DNA of 64,000 nucleotides from Bacteroidales bacterium (GTDB lineage Bacteria > Bacteroidota > Bacteroidia > Bacteroidales > P3), in assembly GCA_030523765.1 (NCBI GenBank), contig JAUNHX010000007.1, positions 1 to 64,000 on the forward strand, given 5' to 3'. The notes beneath the pieces are model-generated. The model ran no database searches, was not told where the DNA came from, and saw only the letters and a list, made by a program, of their open reading frames with translations. Shown here one piece after another: positions 15,693 through 24,823 of the stretch. Position 1 is the stretch's first letter, and every line of letters starts with the position of its first letter. Position numbers and translations under genes: made by a program.

Positions 15693-18215
15693 TTAGCGAA
15701 CGATGAGTTTCTCAACTTTGGTGAAGTTGCTGTTGGTGATGCGTACGAAGTAAGCACCCTTAGCGAAGTTGGAAACATTGATGGTCTGAGCGTCAGCTGC
15801 ATTGACATTCTGGTTGCTGATAACGCGACCGCTCATGTCAATGATAGCAACGTTAACCATACCGGTAACACCGCTGATAGAAAGCTTAACATTGGAGGTA
15901 GCGGGGTTGGGCTGCAGTTTAACAGCTACGCTAGCAGCAACGGGATCGATGCTTACATGCTCACGGAAGGTAACGTTAACGGTGGTAGGCTCTTGAACAT
16001 TCTCGAGGGTGTAGTTGATGTCGCCTTGCATGGTATCGTTGGTGAATTCAACAGTGCCATTAACGGTAACCTGGTCAACCATGTAACCATCATCGGGAGA
16101 GAAGAGGAAGGTGTTGGTAGAACCAAGAACAACGCTATCGGTGGTACCGCAGAGTTCGTTCTCATAGGTGTTGTCGAAGACAGTACCATTGTCACCGCAC
16201 TCGAAGGTAACGGTAGTCATAGGACGATACTCCCAAGGACCAACGATCATACGGATCATGGGGAACTCACCCCAAGAGAAGAAGTGGATATTGTTATCAT
16301 AGGGATCGTAAACGGTTGCACCGAAACGGTTAGCTACATCGAAGGTGTTGCCATAGAGATGCATGGCGGGATCGTTGTAGTAATAGGTAGCGGTGGAGTC
16401 GTCGAGGTTGTAGTAGAAAGTACGGTTAGCGGAAACGCTGAATGCACCATCCTCGATAAGTTTATAACCTACACGGAAGGTAGAGTTAGCAACGAGTTCG
16501 GGCTGGTTGGGGAAGTCGATGGTAACGAAATTGTACTGACCATCTTCTACATACTCCATGTTGGTGGGGTTGTTCAGCTCAGCAGCAGTGGTGGTATGAA
16601 CGCTAGCACCATGGTTTAAGTTTTTCAGGAAGAATCTGCCTTCGTTGTTAGGATCGAGGCTATCAACAGTAAGGATAGCACCAAGGTTTACGCCTGCTTC
16701 AGCATAACCATTCTCGGTAGCGGGAACAAGCTGAACACCCTTGATAACCCAAGGACGACCAGAAGCGTCGGTAGGGATGGTAGCACCAGTGGTATAAGCT
16801 ACAGAAACACCATAACCTGCATTGTCCCAAAGAACCTTGGTGGGGTCATCGCTGAAAGTGTTAGCACCTACCATACCATAAGCCCAAACGTTGAAGTTGG
16901 AAAGAACGCCATTGTCACGGCCCCAAACGCCAGCACCAGTGGTGGCATCGGTGTTAACAATAACGATGTTGGTATCGAAGGTAATGCTATCGTAGATGTG
17001 ATCCATCAGGTTGGAGGTAACGTCAGCATAAACATACTGCTGACCAGCGGTGGTGGTGGGGATGTAGCCAGTTGTGCCACCTTGGTTGCTAACAGTTGTA
17101 GGATCGATAACAAGTTCTTGGATTATACCCAGAGGGTCAATGTTAAGATCAACTTCGTCGAAGGTGTTGAAGGTGGTGGTGTGAGCATGGTTGGCAATCA
17201 TAGTTGCAGCAGAACCAATGGTACCAGCCATAACCTTAGCGTCTACAGAGCTCTGGTTGTTGTTACCAGTGTTGCGGAGGTGCAGCTGATAGGTAACGGG
17301 AATTTGTAAGCCCTGGGGCATCTGATGGTAGAAACCATCATAGTAGTTGTTGTTGCTAACTTTCAAATGGTTGTCGGGAGCAGCGATGGCCATGAAGTCG
17401 TCAACGATCCAGAGGTAGCCATAAGCACCATTCTGTTCGTTGCAAGCCCAACGAAGACGGAGATAAAGGTTAGCTTGGTTGCCGGCGAGAGCGGGAAGGG
17501 TGGTGGTGATCCAACCACGACGAGCGTTGTTAACAGCAATGTCAACATTCTTCACATTGATCTCGTAGCCATACCAATCGGTGCCGTTAGCGCTATAGTC
17601 AATCCAGCAGTGGTCACCGTTGAATTTACGGTAGTACTGATAGAAGCGAACGTCAACAACGTTGGTACCAGTGGTCGAGAAGCTGCTGAAAGCGATGTAG
17701 GCATTGAAACCACCAATGGTACCGTGACCACCCCAAAAAGGAATCTGATCCTGCATGGTCATGATCATAAGACCAGCCATAGGAGTTTCGCTGTCGAGAC
17801 CCGAGAGGGTGCGGAAACCACTAGTAGGATAGTTGAAGGTAACAACATACTGGCCAGCATTCTTCAGAGCGGTGCAAGTATTTGCAGTGGTGTCGGCAAT
17901 ACGATGCCAAGTGGCATGATACTGGGTCTGGGTGTGAGCGAGGTCTCCAATGGCGGTGCCATCAACCACGTCGGTGCTGGAAAGGGTACCAGTGGTGTAG
18001 CCGCTATTTTCGGTAGCGAAGTCGCAGTACATCAGTTCACCAGTCTTGGTGAAGATGGAGCCCTTGTAGTTAGCTTGCTGGGGCATAGCCTCTGCTTGGC
18101 TGACTTTTGCAAGAGAATTGCTAGCCTTCTCGATTCGAGAGGCCGTTCTGTTGGTTTGTGCAAAGGCGAAGGTAGCGCACAGTGCAAAACACAAAGCCAT
18201 TAATGTTTTTTTCAT
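15693..18215 (-). CDS. T9SS-secreted protein with choice-of-anchor J-type domain
   Basis: Large extracellular protein of 840 residues. It has a signal peptide (residues 1-20, ending AFAQ) and, at about 60-278, a beta-sandwich region with the layout of choice-of-anchor J / cleaved-adhesin domains (ending WIVDDFMAI). The middle is rich in asparagine, threonine and tyrosine. A small repeat-like domain (VTFECGDNGTVFDN..., about 650-745) recalls InlB/Flg_new-type modules. The last 80 residues are a T9SS type A sorting domain (QPNPATSNVKLSI ... GAYFVRI ... KLIVR), which sends the protein through the outer membrane and is usually cleaved. Its biological target is unknown. It has its own promoter and terminator. 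Codon use is regular, as if highly expressed. Confidence 0.9.
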   Translation of the reverse strand: MKKTLMALCFALCATFAFAQTNRTASRIEKASNSLAKVSQAEAMPQQANYKGSIFTKTGELMYCDFATENSGYTTGTLSSTDVVDGTAIGDLAHTQTQYHATWHRIADTTANTCTALKNAGQYVVTFNYPTSGFRTLSGLDSETPMAGLMIMTMQDQIPFWGGHGTIGGFNAYIAFSSFSTTGTNVVDVRFYQYYRKFNGDHCWIDYSANGTDWYGYEINVKNVDIAVNNARRGWITTTLPALAGNQANLYLRLRWACNEQNGAYGYLWIVDDFMAIAAPDNHLKVSNNNYYDGFYHQMPQGLQIPVTYQLHLRNTGNNNQSSVDAKVMAGTIGSAATMIANHAHTTTFNTFDEVDLNIDPLGIIQELVIDPTTVSNQGGTTGYIPTTTAGQQYVYADVTSNLMDHIYDSITFDTNIVIVNTDATTGAGVWGRDNGVLSNFNVWAYGMVGANTFSDDPTKVLWDNAGYGVSVAYTTGATIPTDASGRPWVIKGVQLVPATENGYAEAGVNLGAILTVDSLDPNNEGRFFLKNLNHGASVHTTTAAELNNPTNMEYVEDGQYNFVTIDFPNQPELVANSTFRVGYKLIEDGAFSVSANRTFYYNLDDSTATYYYNDPAMHLYGNTFDVANRFGATVYDPYDNNIHFFSWGEFPMIRMIVGPWEYRPMTTVTFECGDNGTVFDNTYENELCGTTDSVVLGSTNTFLFSPDDGYMVDQVTVNGTVEFTNDTMQGDINYTLENVQEPTTVNVTFREHVSIDPVAASVAVKLQPNPATSNVKLSISGVTGMVNVAIIDMSGRVISNQNVNAADAQTINVSNFAKGAYFVRITNSNFTKVEKLIVR

Positions 18216-18330
18216 CGTAATGAGGTTTTAATTAATACTATTTTCAACTTCAAACTTTGGCTCCAATATCTTCAATACTAGAAGTATAAAACCTAGTATC
18301 TACAATCATCGGAGGTTCTTTAAAACTTTG

Positions 18331-18361
18331 CAAATATATATCTTTTATTTGATATGGCAAA
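18331..18361 (-). promoter_or_regulatory. Promoter of the large T9SS cargo gene
   Basis: On the minus strand TTTG (18358-18361), 19-bp spacer, TATATTTG (18331-18338): a consensus match. It predicts a leader of about 110 nt before the ATG at 18215. The rest of the 18216-18648 gap is AT-rich and shows no gene. Confidence 0.87.
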
Positions 18362-18648
18362 AAAAAAATTCCAATTTTTGATTTTTTAGTGTTTGGTAAT
18401 GTGTGTTTTTTAACGATAGTTTGTATAGGAAGAAATGATATGCGTGGGGTAGGGTGTATGGGCATTTATTCTATATCAGATATTTACTTGTTTTGGGTAG
18501 TTGGGTAAGGTTTGCTAAATACTATATTATATATGGTACAATAATTATAATATAACAATTAAAATGGGCAAAGAACGAATAGAACTGAGATACTCCAAAT
18601 GTGATAGGTTGGCTTTGTGCTAGGCCTATAGGAGTAATAATAAAGGGA

Positions 18649-19518
18649 TTACAGGATGTTGCCCAATTGTTCTTTAATTTTCTCCAATTCGTCTTTCATT
18701 TCAACCACCAGTTGTTGGATGGCCACATGATTGGCTTTGCTGCCTGTGGTATTGATTTCGCGTCCCATTTCTTGAGCAATAAAGCCTAGTTTTTTGCCCG
18801 AGCCCTCTTCATTATTCATAGTTTCGCGGAAGTAGTTGATGTGTTTCTGAAGGCGTACTTTTTCTTCGGTGATATCGAGTTTTTCGAGGTAATAGATGAT
18901 CTCTTGTTCGAAACGATTCTCATCGACATTCTTTACTTCGAAATCGATCATATACTTTCTGATGCGTTCTTTGGCGGTATCAATGCGTTCAGCTTCGTAT
19001 TGAGGAATCTGTTGCAGTTTCTGCTCTATGAGATCTACATGTTTCACAAAGTCTTGCCGAAGTATTTGACCCTCGTGGATGCGGAATTGATCAACCTCGT
19101 TGATAGCTTCGTTGATAGTTTTTGCAAGAGCGTTCCAATCCTCCTCGCTCAGTTCGTTGGCCTGTTCGGCATTCCAGATATCGGATTGGTTGAAGAGGTT
19201 GTTCATAACGATTGTGTTGGCTTGCTCGTGGGTGAGTTGGTTTGCGAGTTGCATCATAGCATTATAGCGAGCAGTGGCAAGTTCGGTATTGAGGGTAGCA
19301 TTGCTTTCTACCGATGCTTCTTCGGTAAGGGTGAAGTCGATCTTGCCTCTTTCCAGACGATTAATCATGGATCGTATTTCAAGTTCTTTGCTGCGATAAA
19401 GCGAAGGCATCTTGACGTTGCAATCCATCTGCTTGCTGTTGAGGGTTTTTATTTCGATGATGATATTCTTTCCGTTGATAACACATTGCTTCTTAGCGTA
19501 ACCGGTCATAGATTTCAT
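18649..19518 (-). CDS. YicC/YloC family endoribonuclease
   Basis: YicC-type protein of 289 residues; members of this family have been shown to be endoribonucleases. Hallmarks are the N-terminus MKSMTGYAKK followed by IEIKTLNSKQMDCNVKMPSLYRSKELEIRSMI, and the C-terminal domain with EEKVRLQKHINYFRETMN and GRKLGFIAQEMGREINT-type sequence (here GKKLGFIAQEMGREINTTGSKANHVAIQQLVVEMKDELEKIKEQLGNIL). It starts 21 bp after apbE, so the two form an operon. Confidence 0.93.
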   Translation of the reverse strand: MKSMTGYAKKQCVINGKNIIIEIKTLNSKQMDCNVKMPSLYRSKELEIRSMINRLERGKIDFTLTEEASVESNATLNTELATARYNAMMQLANQLTHEQANTIVMNNLFNQSDIWNAEQANELSEEDWNALAKTINEAINEVDQFRIHEGQILRQDFVKHVDLIEQKLQQIPQYEAERIDTAKERIRKYMIDFEVKNVDENRFEQEIIYYLEKLDITEEKVRLQKHINYFRETMNNEEGSGKKLGFIAQEMGREINTTGSKANHVAIQQLVVEMKDELEKIKEQLGNIL

Positions 19519-19539
19519 AGTAGCAAATCCTTTCTTTTA

Positions 19540-20592
19540 TTATTGGTTGGTATACTTAGTGTTGGATTGATTGTCTTTGATGTATTGCTCAAAAGCAGAG
19601 GTGGCAAAAGTGCGATATTCGCCCTCTTGATTATAGATGAAGAAGACAGCTTGAACCTGTGGGTCGTTGGGGTGGTCGTCTATAAAGCGGAGCGACTGTT
19701 CGAGTCCCATTACCATGAACATAGTACATAGTGCATCGGCCCTCCAGGCGTAGTCGTCGATTACCGAGACGCTGAGGAGCGTATGCTCTACTGGACGTCC
19801 GGTTGCGGGATCGATAGTGTGTGCATATTTTACACCATCTTTTTCGTAGTATTTTCGGTAGTTGCCTGAGGTTACGACAGCTTTGTCTTCAAGGAGGATA
19901 GATGTTTCTACTTCGGGTTGGTCGTATTTGTTGGTGGCGGGACGCTCTATGCCAACTGTCCATTGTTCGCCATTAGGCTTGTGTCCGCGAGCAATTACCT
20001 CACCGCCTACATCAATCAGATAGTTGTGGATATCTTGTTGTTCAAGGAAAGCACCGATGAGGTCAACCACATATCCTTGAGCGATGGCGTTGAAGTCGAA
20101 CTCTGTTTCGGCATATTTTTTAGTAACGATAGGACGATTCATACTGTCGTGACTGATTGTTATGCTGCCACTACCTGTATATTGCTTCAAACTGTCAATG
20201 ATGTGATCGGTCATATCCTTACGGTGTTCAAAGCCGAAGCCCCAAGCGTTGACTAGTTTCCCTACGGTGATATCGAAGGCTCCGTTACTATAGTCGTTCA
20301 TCTCTATTGCTTGTTCAAACATGGGTGACAGGATACTGTCTAGAAGGATAGTTTCGTTACGATTGATGCGGCGAAGTAGGGAACTATCGACCCACAATGA
20401 GGCTGACTGGTCGAAGGCTTGTAGGATTGAATCGATTTGGGGTTGTAGGTTTCGCTGTTGGGCATCATAATATATAATAGAATAATAGGTGCCTTGTGCT
20501 TCACCTCCCAAACGAATCTGTTTCTCGCGAGGTTGGCATCCAGTAAGGATGAGGGCCAAGAGGGCCAATAGTATGAAAGATATATACTTCAT
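19540..20592 (-). CDS. apbE: FAD:protein FMN transferase
   Basis: ApbE attaches FMN covalently to threonine residues of target proteins such as NqrB/NqrC and RnfG, from FAD. It is a lipoprotein of 350 residues: lipobox LTGC with the lipid-anchored cysteine at 19. Family motifs are GEAQGTYYSI (30-39), FNAIAQGYVVD, LIDVGGEVIARG and the metal/FAD region HTIDPATGRP. It is exported and anchored facing the periplasm. No target gene lies nearby; yicC follows 21 bp downstream. Confidence 0.95.
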   Translation of the reverse strand: MKYISFILLALLALILTGCQPREKQIRLGGEAQGTYYSIIYYDAQQRNLQPQIDSILQAFDQSASLWVDSSLLRRINRNETILLDSILSPMFEQAIEMNDYSNGAFDITVGKLVNAWGFGFEHRKDMTDHIIDSLKQYTGSGSITISHDSMNRPIVTKKYAETEFDFNAIAQGYVVDLIGAFLEQQDIHNYLIDVGGEVIARGHKPNGEQWTVGIERPATNKYDQPEVETSILLEDKAVVTSGNYRKYYEKDGVKYAHTIDPATGRPVEHTLLSVSVIDDYAWRADALCTMFMVMGLEQSLRFIDDHPNDPQVQAVFFIYNQEGEYRTFATSAFEQYIKDNQSNTKYTNQ

Positions 20593-20610
20593 AGTGTTGG
20601 GATAGAGATG

Positions 20611-20645
20611 AAAAAAGCGTCCGATGGGAGAATCGAACGCCTTTT
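20611..20645 (-). terminator. Terminator after the small T9SS cargo gene
   Basis: GCGTCCGAT (20617-20625) pairs with ATCGAACGC (20632-20640) with one mismatch and a 6-nt loop. On the minus strand it is followed by TTTTTT (complement of 20611-20616). It lies between this gene and apbE. Confidence 0.8.
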
Positions 20646-20665
20646 ATGCTGATTTGTAACGATTT

Positions 20666-22039
20666 TTATTTCGATACAACAAATTTGCGGGTGATGATGT
20701 TTCCGTTGCTGAGGGTGATACGCATAGCGTAGGTGCCGTTGCTGAGGGTGGAAACATCTGCGCGGTTAACATTGTCGAGCGACATAACACGCTGCCCCAC
20801 GGTGTTGTAGATGGCGATGTTGGCCACTTCGTTGCCGCTTTCAATATTAATAACGCTAGTAGCGGGGTTGGGGTAGATGTTGATGTTGGCGCCCTCGACA
20901 TCGTTGATGCCTACATTAGCAAGGATAGTAACATAGTTAGTGTCTACACAACCAGTGGTGTCGTTGGTTGCGCTAACACTGACGTCGGTATTCTGCTGGA
21001 TGTTGGACAAGGTGATCGTCTCGGTGGTTTCACCGGTGCTCCACAGAAAGTGTACATTGCTCTGATCGCTAGTAGCGTTAAGAACAGCTTCGCTACCGGG
21101 GGTAACGCTGAGGTCGCCGCTGATGGTTACACGGGGCGATTTGTGGATGGTAAGATTCAAGATAACGCTGCTGTCGCAGGTATAACTGTTGGCACCTACA
21201 CGGATGGTGTCGATAGTGGTAGCAGTGTAGGTTTTGGATATATCGCCCGAAGTGAATTCATAGCTGTCGCACTGATTCTCAATCATGGGGATATAGGTGG
21301 GATAGTTGATGGTAATAACGGCGGTGCGAACACTGTCGAAGCAACGCTCGTTAGTGCGACCGTGGAATACGCTATAGTAGGCCGACGAGGGGCTGCCAGC
21401 ATAATCTTCGGTGGAGATGGTAGTGGTGGAGGTGATCAGGATAGAGCGTGAGGGGAAGCTGGGCGAGAAACGGAAATATTTCTGTCCGCAAGCCGACACA
21501 GCGGTATCGGTGGCAATCTGAGTGGGTTCGATGATGGTGAGGTTAAGGGTAAGGATCGAGTCGCAATCGGACGAGCTCTCGTAGAACTCTTTAACGGTAG
21601 TGGTGCTAGCAGTATAGGTGCTGTCTTTCCAGGTGTAGCTTGCACAAGCGGTTACAGTATAAGTTTTTTCGGCAGATTCGGCTGTGGTAAGCTGGATAGT
21701 AGCAACGCTGTCGCATCCCTCGGCGGTTTGCAGCGTGCGAGTATAGGTACCGCTCTGAGCAATCACGGTGTCACCGAAGGTATAGGTGCATCCACCCGAT
21801 ACGGTAGTGGTTTCGAGTGCTGTATTGTATACAGGATTGATGGTGAGGTGCAATAGATATGTGGTATCGTTGGAGTTGTAAACATAATCGTTGCTTTCGG
21901 TGTAGGTAACGCCGTTGGCACTCCAAATATAGGAACCACAAGCTTCAGCGGCGGTAGTGATAAAGACACGCTCTTGGGCATTCATAACAAAAGGCATCAG
22001 CATAGCCGCCATTAACGTAAGGAATAATCTTTTTTTCAT
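20666..22039 (-). CDS. T9SS-secreted repeat protein
   Basis: Extracellular protein of 457 residues with a signal peptide (1-22, ending MNAQ). It contains repeated cysteine-bearing modules of roughly 55-80 residues, with the pattern C-x-SY-x-W/F ... Y ... C-DS-x-L-x-LTI, starting at about residues 34, 87, 130 and 180. Such modules are frequent in T9SS cargo of Bacteroidota and probably form beta-rich surface stalks. A type A sorting tail closes the protein (INIYPNPATSVINIES ... NGTYAMRI ... KFVVSK, about 385-457). Own promoter-like box and terminator. Role unknown; adhesion or surface display is a guess. Confidence 0.87.
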   Translation of the reverse strand: MKKRLFLTLMAAMLMPFVMNAQERVFITTAAEACGSYIWSANGVTYTESNDYVYNSNDTTYLLHLTINPVYNTALETTTVSGGCTYTFGDTVIAQSGTYTRTLQTAEGCDSVATIQLTTAESAEKTYTVTACASYTWKDSTYTASTTTVKEFYESSSDCDSILTLNLTIIEPTQIATDTAVSACGQKYFRFSPSFPSRSILITSTTTISTEDYAGSPSSAYYSVFHGRTNERCFDSVRTAVITINYPTYIPMIENQCDSYEFTSGDISKTYTATTIDTIRVGANSYTCDSSVILNLTIHKSPRVTISGDLSVTPGSEAVLNATSDQSNVHFLWSTGETTETITLSNIQQNTDVSVSATNDTTGCVDTNYVTILANVGINDVEGANINIYPNPATSVINIESGNEVANIAIYNTVGQRVMSLDNVNRADVSTLSNGTYAMRITLSNGNIITRKFVVSK

Positions 22040-22153
22040 CTTCTCGAATGAATTAATTAATCTTTATATTTTATTTTTTTTATTCTCTATTTATATGTAT
22101 TTTAAACACATAGATGATATTGATCCTTTTGTGCGGAACCCAATATCAATGTG

Positions 22154-22161
22154 CAAAGATA
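22154..22161 (-). promoter_or_regulatory. -7 box (TATCTTTG) upstream of the small T9SS cargo gene
   Basis: TATCTTTG on the minus strand, about 115 nt upstream of the ATG. No clear TTTG -33 element. Just downstream in the predicted leader, GATATTG (22116-22122) and CAATATC (22141-22147) can form a 5' stem. Confidence 0.5.
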
Positions 22162-22191
22162 ATAACTTTTTTTAATATGGAACCTTTTTTT

Positions 22192-23643
22192 TTACTTTTC
22201 TTGAATTTTTAGTTTCAATTCGACCACATTTTCGACGTGTTGTGTATGAGGAAACATGTCGACTGGTTGGATTTGAATCACCTCATATTTTGCTGAAAGC
22301 AATTGGAGGTCGCGAGCCTGTGTGGCTGGGTTGCAACTTACGTAAACAATCTTGGGTGCTTCGGTAGCCAACAACTGTTCCACAACCTTTTCGTGCATAC
22401 CTGCACGAGGGGGATCGGTGATGACAACATCGGGTTTTCCGTGTTCGTTTATAAAATCGGCTGTTAGCACTTTGGCCATATCGCCAGCATAGAACTCAGT
22501 GTTGTTGAATCCGTTGTATTGAGCATTCACTTTAGCATCGGCAATAGCCTCTTCCACATATTCAATACCTACCACTTTTTTGCATTGCGCAGCAAGGAAG
22601 AGGGCGATGGTTCCAGTGCCAGTATAGAGGTCGTAAACCGTTTCGCTGCCTTGTAGGTTGGCAAATTCGGCTACGAAACTATAAAGTCGTTGAGCTTGAG
22701 CTGAGTTGGTTTGGAAGAACGATTTGGGGTTGATTTTGAACCGGAGCGTTTTATTGCCTTGATAGCCAACCATCTCCTCTACTATATGATCTTTACCATA
22801 ATAGGTAACCACATCAAGATCAGTATAGGAATCGTTCATTTTGCTGTTGATGATATACTGTAGCGATGTGATTTGTGGGAACTGTTGACGGATGAAATCG
22901 AGCAGCGGATCGAGCCACTCTTGACGTTCTTCGGCCACAATAACCACCACCATCCATTCTCCGATACTGCTATTGCGAATCACGATATTGCGCAGAAAGC
23001 CAGTATGATTGCGTATGTCGTAGAAAGGGAATTGATGCTCGATGGCATAATCGCGTACGGCCAAACGGATAGCATTCGAGGGATCGGCTTGAAGTGCGCA
23101 ATGTTCAATATTGAGCACTTTATCGAATAGCGAAGGAATGTGGAATCCTAAAGCACCGGGGTCGGCCATTCGTTCCTCGGGGGTTGTGGCTTTCATTTCC
23201 TCGTCGGTACGCCAACGTTTGGTAGAGAAAGTATATTCGAGTTTATTCCTATAATAATATATGTTCTCTGAACCACAGATGTTGCGCATCGAGGAGGTGT
23301 CGATTCCTCCAAGCCGTTCGAGGTTGTCTTTTACCTGCTTCTGCTTGTAAACTACCTGGTCTTGATAGTTCATATTCTGCCACTTGCATCCACCACAAAC
23401 ACCGAAATGGGGGCACTGAAGAGCAACCCGTTTGGGCGAAGGCTGTTTGAGCGCGATAGCACGTCCTTCAGCGTAATTCTTCTTCTTTTTAAACAACTTG
23501 ATGTCGACCACATCGCCAGGAACCACAAAGGGAACAAAAATCACCATTCCGTCAACCTTAGCGATCGACATTCCTTCTGCAGCAGCATCGACTATCTCTA
23601 CGTCGTTATAAATGATTTCTTGTTTAGTTTTTCTCATCTTCAT
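22192..23643 (-). CDS. rlmD: 23S rRNA (uracil-5-)-methyltransferase, RlmD/RumA type
   Basis: RNA m5U methyltransferase of 483 residues. Layout: TRAM domain (about 12-66), an iron-sulfur cysteine cluster CPHFGVCGGCKWQ (C77, C83, C86, with a further cysteine expected near 168), and a C-terminal SAM domain with YDLYTGTGTIALF, TDPPRAGM and VSCNPAT, where C437 is the catalytic cysteine. RlmD modifies U1939 of 23S rRNA in E. coli; the exact position here is inferred from family only (RlmCD-type dual activity is possible). It lies downstream of rpmH with a hairpin between. Confidence 0.9.
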   Translation of the reverse strand: MKMRKTKQEIIYNDVEIVDAAAEGMSIAKVDGMVIFVPFVVPGDVVDIKLFKKKKNYAEGRAIALKQPSPKRVALQCPHFGVCGGCKWQNMNYQDQVVYKQKQVKDNLERLGGIDTSSMRNICGSENIYYYRNKLEYTFSTKRWRTDEEMKATTPEERMADPGALGFHIPSLFDKVLNIEHCALQADPSNAIRLAVRDYAIEHQFPFYDIRNHTGFLRNIVIRNSSIGEWMVVVIVAEERQEWLDPLLDFIRQQFPQITSLQYIINSKMNDSYTDLDVVTYYGKDHIVEEMVGYQGNKTLRFKINPKSFFQTNSAQAQRLYSFVAEFANLQGSETVYDLYTGTGTIALFLAAQCKKVVGIEYVEEAIADAKVNAQYNGFNNTEFYAGDMAKVLTADFINEHGKPDVVITDPPRAGMHEKVVEQLLATEAPKIVYVSCNPATQARDLQLLSAKYEVIQIQPVDMFPHTQHVENVVELKLKIQEK

Positions 23644-23720
23644 TGTTGTAGGCAGTACAATAGTAGGTAAGAACTACATATATAGGAAGTTAACCCTCTT
23701 GGTAACGTCCTTAAACTAAA

Positions 23721-23749
23721 AAAGAAGCATTGCACGGCAACACTTCTTT
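23721..23749 (-). terminator. Hairpin between rpmH and rlmD
   Basis: AAAGAAG (23721-23727) pairs with CTTCTTT (23743-23749), and inside it TTGC (23730-23733) with GCAA (23737-23740). On the minus strand it is followed by TTTTTTAG. It is the likely terminator of rpmH. A TAACTTTG box lies immediately before it (23759-23766). Confidence 0.7.
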
Positions 23750-23797
23750 CTAACTCTGCAAAGTTATTTCTTTATCTGTATAAAGAAATTCAAACAC

Positions 23798-23944
23798 TTA
23801 TCGTTCGTCGGAAACACTAAGTTTCTTTCTGCCTTTTCTGCGGCGTGCGGCCAAAACTTTGCGGCCATTTGCAGTGCTCATTCTCTGACGAAAACCGTGC
23901 TTATTTGCTCTTTTTCTGCGAGATGGTTGAAATGTTCTTTTCAT
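23798..23944 (-). CDS. rpmH: 50S ribosomal protein L34
   Basis: Small ribosomal protein bL34, 48 residues, starting [19 protein letters not shown] with the usual [22 protein letters not shown] core. It is easily missed because of its size. The ATG at 23944 is preceded by an A-rich leader of about 20-25 nt and a strong promoter. A hairpin terminator follows. In many bacteria rpmH is beside dnaA and rnpA; neither is seen here. Confidence 0.97.
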   Translation of the reverse strand: MKRTFQPSRRKRANKHGFRQRMSTANGRKVLAARRRKGRKKLSVSDER

Positions 23945-23966
23945 TTTTTACTCAATTTTGGAATTG

Positions 23967-23997
23967 CAAAAGTACACAAAATATTTGAACCTACAAG
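23967..23997 (-). promoter_or_regulatory. Promoter of rpmH
   Basis: On the minus strand CTTG (23994-23997) as a near-match -33 element, 19-bp spacer, TACTTTTG (23967-23974). Confidence 0.75.
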
Positions 23998-24612
23998 AAA
24001 AATTTTCAATCAATTGTTGATAACTATATTTAACCATCACATCTATAACTATTTATAGCATGAAAATATTTTTTTAATGTCAAAATGGAATTCGTGCTGT
24101 TTTTGGGGCTTCTTACGACTGTTAAAAGTAATTGTTTTTTTCTTTGTTATACTCTTATTATATATTTATGTGGAAGAATGATTCGAGAAATGGAATACAA
24201 TGACATCAATCGATAGGGTTGCTGCCGCTATATCGACGCTATTCTGCCGTCCAAGAGGGGTGATTAGTTGTAGTTAATAGATAATATATCACTATATTTA
24301 TCGGCCTTTGTGTTGAGCTTCTTTGTACCTTTTATAATATTGTGTTTAAAATACATGGAAACAAATAATTAGTATGAATTTTGTAGCTTTTCTACTTTCT
24401 TTTATATTCACTGTTCTATATTATTGATAACATGATATATATTTTTTATTCTATACAAATTGATGAAAGTTACTTTTAATCTTTGATAATTGCTTTAATC
24501 TCTCCTCTATTCATGGTGTTTATTATTTCCTTCTTCAGTATTTCTTATTTCATAGTTTTAGAGAGGTTACAGAGAAGGGGATCAAAAGAGCGTGATTTGG
24601 AGTGAGAAAAAG

Positions 24613-24656
24613 TTAGAGTTAAATTAGAGTTAGGTTAGACTTGTATCAGAGTTGCA
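24613..24656 (+). repeat. 11-nt periodic repeat array A
   Basis: Four contiguous 11-nt units: TTAGAGTTAAA, TTAGAGTTAGG, TTAGACTTGTA, TCAGAGTTGCA. Consensus TTAGAGTTANN. Its period matches about one helical turn of DNA. Related arrays are seen at 49579-49611 and 56925-56994. Confidence 0.75.
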
Positions 24657-24815
24657 ATTTAGGATGAAATAAACATAGAATGATAGTAAAGGAGAATGGA
24701 TAAAAGGAGGGTTGAGAAAACTTTTTTTTATTATTGATATATTGTATATCACGTGATTGCAAAAACGATATGTTAAAAGTGTGGTTCGAACGTGTGCTAT
24801 ATGAAAAAAAAGTTG

Positions 24816-24823
24816 TATCTTCG
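24816..24823 (+). promoter_or_regulatory. Promoter of recJ (TATCTTCG)
   Basis: TATCTTCG differs from TAnnTTTG at one base. It ends 13 nt before the recJ ATG, which predicts a leader of fewer than 10 nt. No good -33 element. Confidence 0.5.

Noticed and set aside
15660-18203. Long open frames (319 and 292 codons) opposite the large T9SS cargo gene
   Set aside because: Threonine- and asparagine-rich coding on the minus strand leaves few stops on the plus strand. The minus-strand frame has a signal peptide and a sorting tail.
18841-19731. Open frame of 296 codons on the plus strand across yicC and apbE
   Set aside because: It spans the border of two well-recognised genes on the opposite strand and has no family resemblance.
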